Notes under the pieces: model-generated
Database searches by the model: none
What the model saw: only the letters and a program-made list of their open reading frames with translations
Told to the model about the DNA's origin: nothing
Origin: Halorientalis pallida
GTDB taxonomy: Archaea > Halobacteriota > Halobacteria > Halobacteriales > Haloarculaceae
Assembly: GCF_004118325.1 (NCBI RefSeq)
Contig: NZ_RDFA01000008.1
Span: 1-64,000 of the forward strand
Reading direction: 5' to 3'
DNA length: 64,000 nucleotides
Made by a program: the position numbers and the translations under genes
Part shown: piece by piece, positions 57,506 through 64,000 of the stretch
Position numbering within the stretch: position 1 is the stretch's first letter
Layout: every line of letters begins with the position of its first letter

Positions 57506-58534
57506 ATGTTGGTCGACCAGTTCGGGCGCGAGGTGACCGGGGTCCGTGTCTCGCTGACGGACCGGTGTAACTTCGACTGCGTCTACTGCCACAACGAGGG
57601 ACTGGGCGACACGCGCGGGCCGATGGAGCCACGGGACGACGAGATGAGTACCGACGACGTGGTCCGGTTTCTGGAGGTCGCCCGGGAGTTCGACGTCGAG
57701 GCAGTGAAGTTCACCGGCGGCGAGCCGATGCTCCGGGACGACCTCGAAGAGATCGTCCGGCGCACCCCCGACGGGATGGAGACCTCCCTGACGACCAACG
57801 GCACCTATCTCCCCGGCCGCGCCCCGGATCTGGTCGACGCCGGTCTCGACCGGGTGAACGTCTCCCAGGACGCCCTGGACCAGGAGGCGTTCGCACGCGT
57901 CACCCAGAGCGGCGAGTACGAGGCGGTGATCGAGGGCGTCGAGGCGGCTCTGGACGCCGGGCTCCAGCCGGTGAAGCTGAACATGGTCGTGTTCGAACAG
58001 ACCGCGGGGTACGTCCCGGAGATGGTCGATCACGTGGCGGCGAACGATGGGCTCCAGCTCCAGCTCATCGAGTACATGCCCGAACTCGCCGGGCGGCCGG
58101 AGTGGGCCGTCGACATCCAGCGGGTCCACGACTGGCTCGAAGAGCAGGCCGACCACGTCGAACAGCGGGAGATGCACGATCGGCGGCGCTACTGGGTCGG
58201 GGGGAATCCCGCGAGCGAGTCGAGCGGGACCTCGTCGGACTCGTCCGACGGTGCTCCCGAGGACGACGAGGGCGGCATGGTCGAGATCGTCGATCCCGTC
58301 GGGAACGCCGACTTCTGTGCGAACTGCCATCGCGTGCGCGTGACGCACGAAGGATATCTCAAGGGCTGTCTCAACCGGAACGACGACCTGCGGTCGATGG
58401 GCGAGATGACGAGGCCGGAGATCAGAGAGGCGTTCCGCGAGACCGTCCACGAGCGGGTCCCGTACTACGGGGAGTACATGATCAAAGACGACGACGGCGA
58501 GTGGCGGATCAACGAGGAGTACATCGGCGTGTGA
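57506..58534 (+). CDS. moaA: GTP 3',8-cyclase MoaA
   Basis: A 342-residue radical SAM enzyme from ATG 57506. The SAM-cluster motif is Cys21/25/28 ([14 protein letters not shown]). [10 protein letters not shown] is the conserved GGEP loop and [20 protein letters not shown] the C-terminal second 4Fe-4S cluster. It makes the first intermediate of molybdenum cofactor synthesis from GTP. Divergent to mrp. An insert of Ser/Asp residues (about 235-255) is a haloarchaeal feature. Confidence 0.95.
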   Translation: MLVDQFGREVTGVRVSLTDRCNFDCVYCHNEGLGDTRGPMEPRDDEMSTDDVVRFLEVAREFDVEAVKFTGGEPMLRDDLEEIVRRTPDGMETSLTTNGTYLPGRAPDLVDAGLDRVNVSQDALDQEAFARVTQSGEYEAVIEGVEAALDAGLQPVKLNMVVFEQTAGYVPEMVDHVAANDGLQLQLIEYMPELAGRPEWAVDIQRVHDWLEEQADHVEQREMHDRRRYWVGGNPASESSGTSSDSSDGAPEDDEGGMVEIVDPVGNADFCANCHRVRVTHEGYLKGCLNRNDDLRSMGEMTRPEIREAFRETVHERVPYYGEYMIKDDDGEWRINEEYIGV

Positions 58535-58549
58535 TCACCACGTCGGCCG

Positions 58550-59365
58550 CTATCGGCCGGCGACGCCGTCCCGTTCCCGTGGTCGTCGATCCACGTACAG
58601 CAGACCGAGCATCACGACGAACAGCCACTTGCACACCTCGTAGACGACACGCCGCGCGAACCCGAAATCGAGCGTCGGCGCGCTTCCGGCCGAGAGCCAG
58701 TCCAGCGCGGCGAAGAGGCCGACGATGGCCGCGAGGAGCAGACCCGCGACCAGGGCAGTGGCGAGCAACGCGCCGACGACGGTCCAGCGGGCCTGGCTGA
58801 CTGCCTTCCAGCCGAGGCTACCGGCGAACGTCGGCCGGGCACGGTCGATCACTGCCGCGGGAACGATCAGCGTCGAGGACACCAGCAGGTAGAGCAACAG
58901 GGGGTACAACGGCACCAGGTACAGTTCGAGCAGGCCGGTGGTCCAGACTCCGGGAACGAAGGTGGCGACGTCCCCGCCGAGTAGTGCGAACAGGCCCAGC
59001 GTCGTGAGCGTGATCGGCAGGAGCGGAACCGCGACGACGGCCGAGCCCACGACGGTCCCCTGGACGAACGAGATCGGCGACTGTGGATCGGTGTCGGTCC
59101 AGTCGGCCACGGCGAGGTAGGTCACCGCCAGGACGGGACAGGCGCTCACGAACTTGGCCACGAGCAGTTCGACCGACGTGAGAAACGTTGGCGCGACCGA
59201 CGCGAGGACGCCGACGGCCAGGTGCAGCGCCGCGAGCGACGGCAGGTCGGTCAGAAACTGGACTGCCCGCACCTGGAGCGAGAGCGTGTGTCGGACCGGT
59301 CTCGGTAGCGAAGAGACGGCGGTCTGCAGCCAGCCACGCTCGCGCCCCGAACGAGGGGTCGTCAT
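58550..59365 (-). CDS. Polytopic membrane protein (DUF7847-like)
   Basis: About 271 residues from ATG 59365, with at least six TM helices. Pairs such as LAALHLAVGVLASVAPTFLT and GTVVGSAVVAVPLLPITLTT are separated by a cytosolic loop with ARPTFAGSLGWKAVSQARW. The general layout is that of DUF7847-type haloarchaeal membrane proteins. It is convergent with moaA. No function can be given. Confidence 0.55.
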   Translation of the reverse strand: MTTPRSGRERGWLQTAVSSLPRPVRHTLSLQVRAVQFLTDLPSLAALHLAVGVLASVAPTFLTSVELLVAKFVSACPVLAVTYLAVADWTDTDPQSPISFVQGTVVGSAVVAVPLLPITLTTLGLFALLGGDVATFVPGVWTTGLLELYLVPLYPLLLYLLVSSTLIVPAAVIDRARPTFAGSLGWKAVSQARWTVVGALLATALVAGLLLAAIVGLFAALDWLSAGSAPTLDFGFARRVVYEVCKWLFVVMLGLLYVDRRPRERDGVAGR

Positions 59366-59744
59366 CGCCCCCGGGCGGCGAGTACGGTCGCCAGCGCTAT
59401 CGATAGCCCCAGTCGAGCCCCCTTCATCGCCCGATTCTTTCAGTCGAGCGCACAAAATACCACTCCCTCAAAAGACAGGTTCGGTCGCCGTCCCCCCGGA
59501 CGACCCCCGGTTCGTAGGACCTGGAAACGGTACCTCGTGGGGGCATCCAGGAACACCGATTATCACATCCACGGTCGGATCGAGAACACGCCGACCGCCG
59601 GTCCCGTTCGCGTGCTTCGGGACGCTTCCGTTGCGTTTAAATAGACCCTGGCAATACGGGAGAGTACAGATCGTGTAGGGGCAGCGGGCCCCGAGTCCGA
59701 CGGAGATGCGGTGTCTCGCGGGCGAAGATACAACAGGCAAGCGG
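59366..59744. other. Promoter region of the ribosomal operon
   Basis: No gene. It carries a strong TATA box, TTTAAATA at 59636-59643, at the head of the tRNA-Ser/rps13 operon, about 101 nt before the tRNA. Further upstream it is ordinary intergenic DNA. Confidence 0.6.
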
Positions 59745-59829
59745 GTCGTGGTAGCCAAGTCTGGCCCAAGGCGCAGGGTTGCTAACTCTGTGGCGTCAAG
59801 CCTCCGGGGTTCGAATCCCCGCCACGACG
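59745..59829 (+). tRNA. tRNA-Ser(GCT)
   Basis: The acceptor stem GTCGTGG (59745-59751) pairs with CCACGAC (59822-59828), with G as discriminator base. The anticodon loop TTGCTAA gives GCT. A long variable arm (type II) and the T-loop GGGGTTCGAATCCCC are present. CCA is not encoded. It leads the ribosomal operon, like the tRNA-Leu further right. Confidence 0.95.
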
Positions 59830-59849
59830 CTCACCGACAACGGTTACAC

Positions 59850-60380
59850 ATGAGTGCAGAAGACCCACCCGAGGACGAGGACGCGGAGGAAGAGGAGGAC
59901 ATCCGCTACTTCGTCCGTATCGGACAGACAGACCTCGACGGGACGAAGTCCGTCGAGCGAGCACTGACAGACATGAACGGTATCGGACACCGGGCCGCCC
60001 GGATCATCACCGACAAGACGGACATCGACCGTCGGGACGTCTTCGGCAAGCTCGAAGACGAGGAGATCGAGGAGATCGTCGATCTCGTCGAAGGCTTCGC
60101 CGACGAGGTGCCCGAGTGGATGACCAACCACCAGTCGGACTACTTCTCGGGGGAGACGACCCACGAGACCGGCAACGAACTCAACATGACTCGTCGGCAG
60201 GACATCAACCGGATGAAGATGATCGACTCCTACCGGGGTGTCCGCCACAAGCGCGGGCAGAAGGTTCGTGGCCAGCGCACGAAGTCCACCGGTCGTACCG
60301 AGGGGACTATCGGCGTCAACGTCGAGGCGATCAAGGAAGAACAGGCCGAGGAGGCCGCCGAAGAGGGCGGTGAGGAATAA
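59850..60380 (+). CDS. rps13: 30S ribosomal protein S13
   Basis: A 176-residue protein. RYFVRIGQTDLDGTKSVERA and LTDMNGIGHRAARIITDKTD are the S13 hairpin and IDSYRGVRHKRGQKVRGQRT is the RNA-binding tail. The acidic N-terminus and tail are haloarchaeal extensions. It starts 20 nt after tRNA-Ser; its stop overlaps the rps4 start by 1 nt. Confidence 0.95.
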   Translation: MSAEDPPEDEDAEEEEDIRYFVRIGQTDLDGTKSVERALTDMNGIGHRAARIITDKTDIDRRDVFGKLEDEEIEEIVDLVEGFADEVPEWMTNHQSDYFSGETTHETGNELNMTRRQDINRMKMIDSYRGVRHKRGQKVRGQRTKSTGRTEGTIGVNVEAIKEEQAEEAAEEGGEE

Positions 60381-60898
60381 TGCCACTCGGAACGAAGACC
60401 AAACTCTACGAGACGCCGAACCACCCCTTCCAGGGTGAACGTATCGCCGACGAGCACGACCTCGTCGCTCGTTACGGACTCAAGAACAAAGAGGAGCTCT
60501 GGCGCGCCCAGTCGGAACTGCGTTCCTACCGGCGCGAGGCCCGCCAGCTGCTCGGTGCCACCCAGGGTGACGCCGAAGCCGCCGAGAGCCAGGAGTTCCT
60601 GGCTCGGCTGAAGAAGTACGGCATCCTCGACGAAGAGGACAGCCTGGACTCCATCCTGTCGCTGGACGTGACCGACGTGCTAGAGCGGCGTCTCCAGACC
60701 GTCGTCTACCGCAAGGGCCTGGCCAACACGGCCAAGCAGGCGCGGCAGTTCATCGTTCACGGCCACGTCACGGTCGAAGGGAGCCGCGTCACCGAGCCCT
60801 CGCGGAAGGTCGCCGTCGCGGAAGGCGACGCCGTCGGGTTCGACAGTACGAGTCCGCTGACGGACGAACTCCACCCCGAACGCGCGGAGGAACAGTAA
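60380..60898 (+). CDS. rps4: 30S ribosomal protein S4
   Basis: A 172-residue protein. [20 protein letters not shown] starts the fold, and the S4 RNA-binding domain is [20 protein letters not shown], then [20 protein letters not shown]. The C-terminus is acidic. It binds 16S rRNA early in 30S assembly. Confidence 0.95.
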   Translation: MPLGTKTKLYETPNHPFQGERIADEHDLVARYGLKNKEELWRAQSELRSYRREARQLLGATQGDAEAAESQEFLARLKKYGILDEEDSLDSILSLDVTDVLERRLQTVVYRKGLANTAKQARQFIVHGHVTVEGSRVTEPSRKVAVAEGDAVGFDSTSPLTDELHPERAEEQ

Positions 60899-60899
60899 C

Positions 60900-61289
60900 A
60901 TGACAGAAGGCAAAGACGACATCTGGGGCATCGCCCACGTGCACGCATCGTTCAACAACACGATCATCACGATCACCGACCAGACCGGCGCGGAGACGCT
61001 GGCGAAATCCTCCGGCGGGACGGTCGTCAAACAGAACCGCGACGAGGCCTCGCCCTACGCGGCCATGCAGATGGCCGAGACGGTGGCCGAGCAGGTCCTC
61101 GCGCAGGGCGTCGAAGGCGTCCACGTTCGCGTGCGCGGTCCCGGTGGGAACCAGCAGAAGAATCCCGGCCCGGGCGCGCAGGCGACGATCCGCGCGCTGG
61201 CCCGAGCCGGCCTGGAGATCGGTCGTATCGAGGACGTGACACCCATCCCGCACGACGGCACGCGCGGCCCAAAGAACAGCGGATTCTAA
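60900..61289 (+). CDS. rps11: 30S ribosomal protein S11
   Basis: A 129-residue protein. [40 protein letters not shown] and [19 protein letters not shown] are S11 motifs. It follows rps4 by one nucleotide and precedes rpoD by one. Part of the 30S platform. Confidence 0.95.
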   Translation: MTEGKDDIWGIAHVHASFNNTIITITDQTGAETLAKSSGGTVVKQNRDEASPYAAMQMAETVAEQVLAQGVEGVHVRVRGPGGNQQKNPGPGAQATIRALARAGLEIGRIEDVTPIPHDGTRGPKNSGF

Positions 61290-61290
61290 C

Positions 61291-62058
61291 ATGGCACCGG
61301 ACTACGACGTGGAGTTCATCGACCGGGGCGACCGCGACCGCGAAGCACGATTCCTCGTGCGCGACGTGAGCCCCGCGTTCGCGAACGGGATCCGGCGGGC
61401 GATGATCGCCGACGTGCCGACCCTCTCGATCGACGAGGTGCGTGTCATCGAGAACTCGTCGGTCATGTTCGACGAGCAGATCGCGCTCCGGCTCGGGCTG
61501 GTCCCGCTGACCACGCCCGACGATTACGAGATCGGGGAGACGGTCACGCTCGCGCTGGACGTCGAGGGACCGGGTACCGCCTACTCGGGCGACCTGGTCA
61601 GCACCGACGACCGCGTCGAGCCGGCTGACAAGAACGTCCCGATCATCGATCTCAAGGACCCGGAGGGCTCGGAGACCCCCCAGCGCCTGGAGGTCGAGGC
61701 CGACGCCGTCTACGACGTAGGTCGGGAACACGCCAAACACCAGGGCGGCGTGGCGGTCGGCTACCGTCACCTCCAGACCGTCGAGATCGTCGGCGACGCC
61801 GACGAGTACGGCGACGACGATCCCCACATCCTGCGTGGGGTCATCGAGGAGGACGGCGAGTTGATTCCGACCGAGGAGTTCGACCACGACCTGACCCAGC
61901 GGTACCCGGGCAAGGAAGTCGAAGTCCACGACGTTCCCAACGCGTTCGTGTTCCACGTCGAGACCGACGGTTCGATGTCGGTCGACGAGTTGGTGACACA
62001 GGCGGTGGACACGATTCACGGCCGGGCGAGCGAACTGAAGGACGCGGTACAGCTATAA
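61291..62058 (+). CDS. rpoD: DNA-directed RNA polymerase subunit D
   Basis: A 255-residue protein. [40 protein letters not shown] and [18 protein letters not shown] form the conserved D/Rpb3 alpha-like domain, and [14 protein letters not shown] a later motif. The Fe-S cysteines of many archaeal RpoD subunits are not seen; no cysteine cluster is present. Assembles with RpoL as the alpha-like platform of RNA polymerase. Confidence 0.95.
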   Translation: MAPDYDVEFIDRGDRDREARFLVRDVSPAFANGIRRAMIADVPTLSIDEVRVIENSSVMFDEQIALRLGLVPLTTPDDYEIGETVTLALDVEGPGTAYSGDLVSTDDRVEPADKNVPIIDLKDPEGSETPQRLEVEADAVYDVGREHAKHQGGVAVGYRHLQTVEIVGDADEYGDDDPHILRGVIEEDGELIPTEEFDHDLTQRYPGKEVEVHDVPNAFVFHVETDGSMSVDELVTQAVDTIHGRASELKDAVQL

Positions 62059-62175
62059 TGAACGACACTGCCCCAGCACACCGACATGACGCCTCCCGTC
62101 CCCTGAAGAGCGGCCGGGCCGACCGGTGGGCAATCGAAAGCGGTTTGAAGGGGCAGTCGGAACTGACACATGCGC

Positions 62176-62260
62176 GCAGGGATAGCCAAGTCAGGCCAAC
62201 GGCGCAGCGTTCAGGGCGCTGTCCCGTAGGGGTCCGCAGGTTCAAATCCTGCTCCCTGCA
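62176..62260 (+). tRNA. tRNA-Leu(CAG)
   Basis: Acceptor GCAGGGA (62176-62182) pairs with TCCCTGC (62253-62259) and ends with A. The anticodon loop TTCAGGG gives CAG. The long variable arm and T-loop GGTTCAAATCC fit a type II tRNA. It is placed between rpoD and rpl18e as in other haloarchaea. CCA is not encoded. Confidence 0.95.
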
Positions 62261-62325
62261 TTGTTCGGCTCGTCACGACCGACGAGTCGTAAAAGCGAGC
62301 AGACACACTTCTTCGGAGGTAGGAT

Positions 62326-62676
62326 ATGAGTAAGACGAACCCGAGACTCAGTAGTCTCATCGCCGACCTGAAGTCGACCGCCCGGAACTCGGGCGGCGAG
62401 GTCTGGGGCGACGTGGCCGACCGGCTGGAGAAGCCGCGAAGCACGCACGCCGAAGTCAACCTGGGCCGCATCGAGCGGTACGCCCAGGAAGACGAGACAG
62501 TGATCGTGCCCGGGAAGGTCCTGGGCAGCGGCGTCCTGCAGAAGGACGTCACGGTCGCCGCCGTTGACTTTTCCGGCACGGCCGAGACCAAGATCGACCA
62601 GGTAGGCGAGAGCATCACGCTAGAACAGGCACTCGAACGCAACCCCGAGGGCGGCGACGTACGGGTGATTCGATGA
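62326..62676 (+). CDS. rpl18e: 50S ribosomal protein L18e
   Basis: A 116-residue protein. [40 protein letters not shown] and [20 protein letters not shown] are L18e signatures. A Shine-Dalgarno-like GGAGGT lies 5-10 nt before ATG, unusual among the coupled genes here. The stop overlaps the rpl13 start (ATGA). Confidence 0.95.
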   Translation: MSKTNPRLSSLIADLKSTARNSGGEVWGDVADRLEKPRSTHAEVNLGRIERYAQEDETVIVPGKVLGSGVLQKDVTVAAVDFSGTAETKIDQVGESITLEQALERNPEGGDVRVIR

Positions 62677-63110
62677 GTATCGCAGAATTCGACGCGGACG
62701 TCGTCGTCGAGGCACGTGACTGCATCCTCGGTCGGGTCGCCAGCGAGGTGGCCCAGCGCGCGCTCGACGGTGAGCGCGTGGCCGTGATCAACGCCGAACA
62801 GGCAGTCATCACTGGCAACGCCGAGGACACGATGGAGACGTACCGGAAGCGACGCGATCTGGGCTCGGACCGGGGGCCGTACTACCCGAAACAGCCCGAC
62901 CGCATCTTCAAGCGCGCGATCCGCGGCATGCTGCCCTACAAGAAGGATCGCGGGCGCGAGGCATTCGAGAACGTCCGTGTCTACATCGGCAACCCCCACG
63001 ACGAGGACGCAGACGTCGTCGAGGGGACGTCGCTGGATCGGCTCTCGAACATCAACTTCGTCCAGCTGGGCGAGGTCAGCGAAGAACTCGGAGCGAACGT
63101 CACATGGTAA
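62673..63110 (+). CDS. rpl13: 50S ribosomal protein L13
   Basis: A 145-residue protein. [39 protein letters not shown] and [20 protein letters not shown] are the L13 core. The end overlaps the start of rps9 by 7 nt. Early 50S assembly protein. Confidence 0.95.
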   Translation: MSIAEFDADVVVEARDCILGRVASEVAQRALDGERVAVINAEQAVITGNAEDTMETYRKRRDLGSDRGPYYPKQPDRIFKRAIRGMLPYKKDRGREAFENVRVYIGNPHDEDADVVEGTSLDRLSNINFVQLGEVSEELGANVTW

Positions 63111-63502
63111 CTAACACGTCAGGCAAGAAGAAGACGGCCATCGCACGCGCGACGGTCACCGACGGCGAGGGTCGGGTTCGGGTGAACTCCCAGCCCGTCG
63201 AACTCGTCGAGCCGGAGCTGTCGCGGCTGAAGATGCTGGAACCGTTCCGGATCGCCGACGACGACCTGCGCGACGACGTGGACATCGACGTGCAGGTCGA
63301 GGGCGGCGGGACCTCCGGACAGGCGGACGCAGTCCGGACCGCCATCGCGCGCGGGCTCGTCCAGTTCCACAACGACGCGGAACTGCGGGACGCTTACATG
63401 GAGTTCGACCGGTCGCTGCTGGTCAACGACGTGCGCCAGACCGAACCCAAGAAGTGGGGCGGCCCGGGCGCTCGGGCGCGCTACCAGAAGTCCTACCGCT
63501 GA
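63104..63502 (+). CDS. rps9: 30S ribosomal protein S9
   Basis: A 132-residue protein. [40 protein letters not shown] and the conserved C-terminus [12 protein letters not shown], whose last residues reach the P-site tRNA, are present. Confidence 0.95.
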   Translation: MVTNTSGKKKTAIARATVTDGEGRVRVNSQPVELVEPELSRLKMLEPFRIADDDLRDDVDIDVQVEGGGTSGQADAVRTAIARGLVQFHNDAELRDAYMEFDRSLLVNDVRQTEPKKWGGPGARARYQKSYR

Positions 63503-63514
63503 GGTGATTCAAGT

Positions 63515-63706
63515 ATGATGGTACCGGTCCGGTGTTTCACCTGTGGTAACGTCGTCGGCGAACACTGGGAGGAGTTCAAGGCCCGCACCCAGGACGGCGA
63601 GGACCCCGAGATGGTCCTCGACGAGCTGGGCGTGGAGCGACACTGCTGTCGCCGCATGCTCGTCTCACACAAGGACCTCGTCGACATCGTGGCACCGTAT
63701 CAGTGA
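63515..63706 (+). CDS. rpoN: DNA-directed RNA polymerase subunit N
   Basis: A 63-residue zinc protein. The N-terminal [19 protein letters not shown] and the later [18 protein letters not shown] carry the CXXC and CC motifs of RpoN/Rpb10. ATG codons at 63515 and 63518 are adjacent; the first is used. Confidence 0.95.
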   Translation: MMVPVRCFTCGNVVGEHWEEFKARTQDGEDPEMVLDELGVERHCCRRMLVSHKDLVDIVAPYQ

Positions 63707-63709
63707 CAC

Positions 63710-63886
63710 ATGGCAGGACAGGACAACAGATACGAGAAGGCACGCATCATCGGCGCGCGAGCGCTGCAGGTGGCCTACGGCGCACCGGTGCTCATCGACA
63801 CCGACCAGACCCAGCCGATCCTCATCGCGGCCGAGGAGTACGACGCTGGCGTCCTGCCGTTCACCGTCAGGCGGGGTGAACAGTGA
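63710..63886 (+). CDS. rpoK: DNA-directed RNA polymerase subunit K
   Basis: A 58-residue protein. [20 protein letters not shown] and [20 protein letters not shown] match RpoK/Rpb6. The GTG start of enolase overlaps its stop (GTGA). Confidence 0.95.
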   Translation: MAGQDNRYEKARIIGARALQVAYGAPVLIDTDQTQPILIAAEEYDAGVLPFTVRRGEQ

Positions 63887-64000
63887 CGCTAATCGCCGAC
63901 GTGTCCCTCCGACGGATCCTCGACTCCCGCGGCAACGGGACGGTCGAGGCGGAGGTGACCACGGACTCGGGCGGCTTCGGCCGTGCGGCCGCACCGAGCG
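63883..64000 (+). CDS. eno: Enolase, N-terminal part only
   Basis: GTG start 63883, running off the window. [20 protein letters not shown] is the N-terminal enolase signature, followed by GFGRAAAPS. It converts 2-phosphoglycerate to phosphoenolpyruvate. The gene is cut by the end of the window. Confidence 0.85.
   Translation, partial: MTLIADVSLRRILDSRGNGTVEAEVTTDSGGFGRAAAPS

Noticed and set aside
1-64000. CRISPR array
   Set aside because: No regularly spaced repeat of 25-40 bases was found on reading through; the GAACATTC and TATTGTACAATA repeats are short and irregularly spaced.
1-64000. Insertion sequence or transposase
   Set aside because: No transposase signature was recognised. The HTH at the end of the ATPase (TKIAEVVDMGTTWVYD) resembles transposase HTHs but belongs to a P-loop ATPase.

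Overview
The window is high-GC archaeal DNA from a haloarchaeon (class Halobacteria). The evidence is the very acidic proteins, the many ATGA/GTGA gene overlaps, the order rps13-rps4-rps11-rpoD-tRNA-Leu-rpl18e-rpl13-rps9-rpoN-rpoK-eno at the right end, and many Halobacteria-only small families. The genus cannot be fixed from the sequence; nothing seen excludes a member of the Haloarculaceae.

1-15.5 kb is an integrated mobile element. It starts after a gene-poor left flank (terminator hairpin, broken gene remnant) with a tyrosine integrase and a DUF5805 gene on the minus strand. A plus-strand run of nine tightly overlapping small genes follows (zinc fingers, one-TM proteins, a regulator). Next comes a minus-strand morphogenesis block in the order small 4-TM protein, 510-residue spike-like protein, signal-peptide/TM protein, TM protein with hydrophilic tail, small zinc-finger and TM proteins, and P-loop ATPase. 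This order matches the conserved block of pleolipoviruses, so the element is best read as a pleolipovirus-type provirus. To its right lie a second, minimal tyrosine recombinase embedded in GAACATTC-type palindromes, a type IV pilin-like gene with a zinc-finger partner, two PhiH1-repressor-like regulators, and a last plus-strand operon that encodes a PCNA-like sliding clamp. No replication initiator was recognised.

15.9-22.9 kb is ordinary chromosome: two paralogous mini zinc ribbons, two UspA proteins, a pyridoxamine-oxidase-like flavoprotein, an ABC1/UbiB kinase, a truncated haemoglobin, two HTH regulators and DUF2270.

22.9-34.3 kb is a coherent sulfur island: rhodanese/persulfide-dioxygenase-like fusion, TauE exporter, two YeeE/YedE half-transporters, two TusA, two DsrE-type proteins, a sulfide:quinone-reductase-like flavoprotein with DUF1641, a CoA-disulfide-reductase-like enzyme, thioredoxin and DUF2892. 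Several of its promoters share a palindrome close to TATTGTACAATA, and a cysteine-bearing winged-helix gene lies in the middle as a candidate regulator. Together the genes would take in, oxidise and relay sulfane sulfur.

34.3-59.4 kb carries housekeeping and uncharacterised genes: M20 peptidase, UspA, Tat-exported nitroreductase, HisG-like protein, coiled-coil acidic protein, metallo-beta-lactamase fold hydrolase, YlbF, secreted metallopeptidase, Dph2, two paralogous surface proteins, esterase, METTL5-like methyltransferase, rhomboid protease, a divergent acyl-CoA dehydrogenase/phosphotransferase pair, flavin reductase, DoxX/HxlR, a P-II gene broken by a single in-frame TGA, TyrS, Mrp and MoaA. 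59.6-64 kb is the ribosomal protein/RNA polymerase operon with tRNA-Ser(GCT) and tRNA-Leu(CAG), ending inside enolase.
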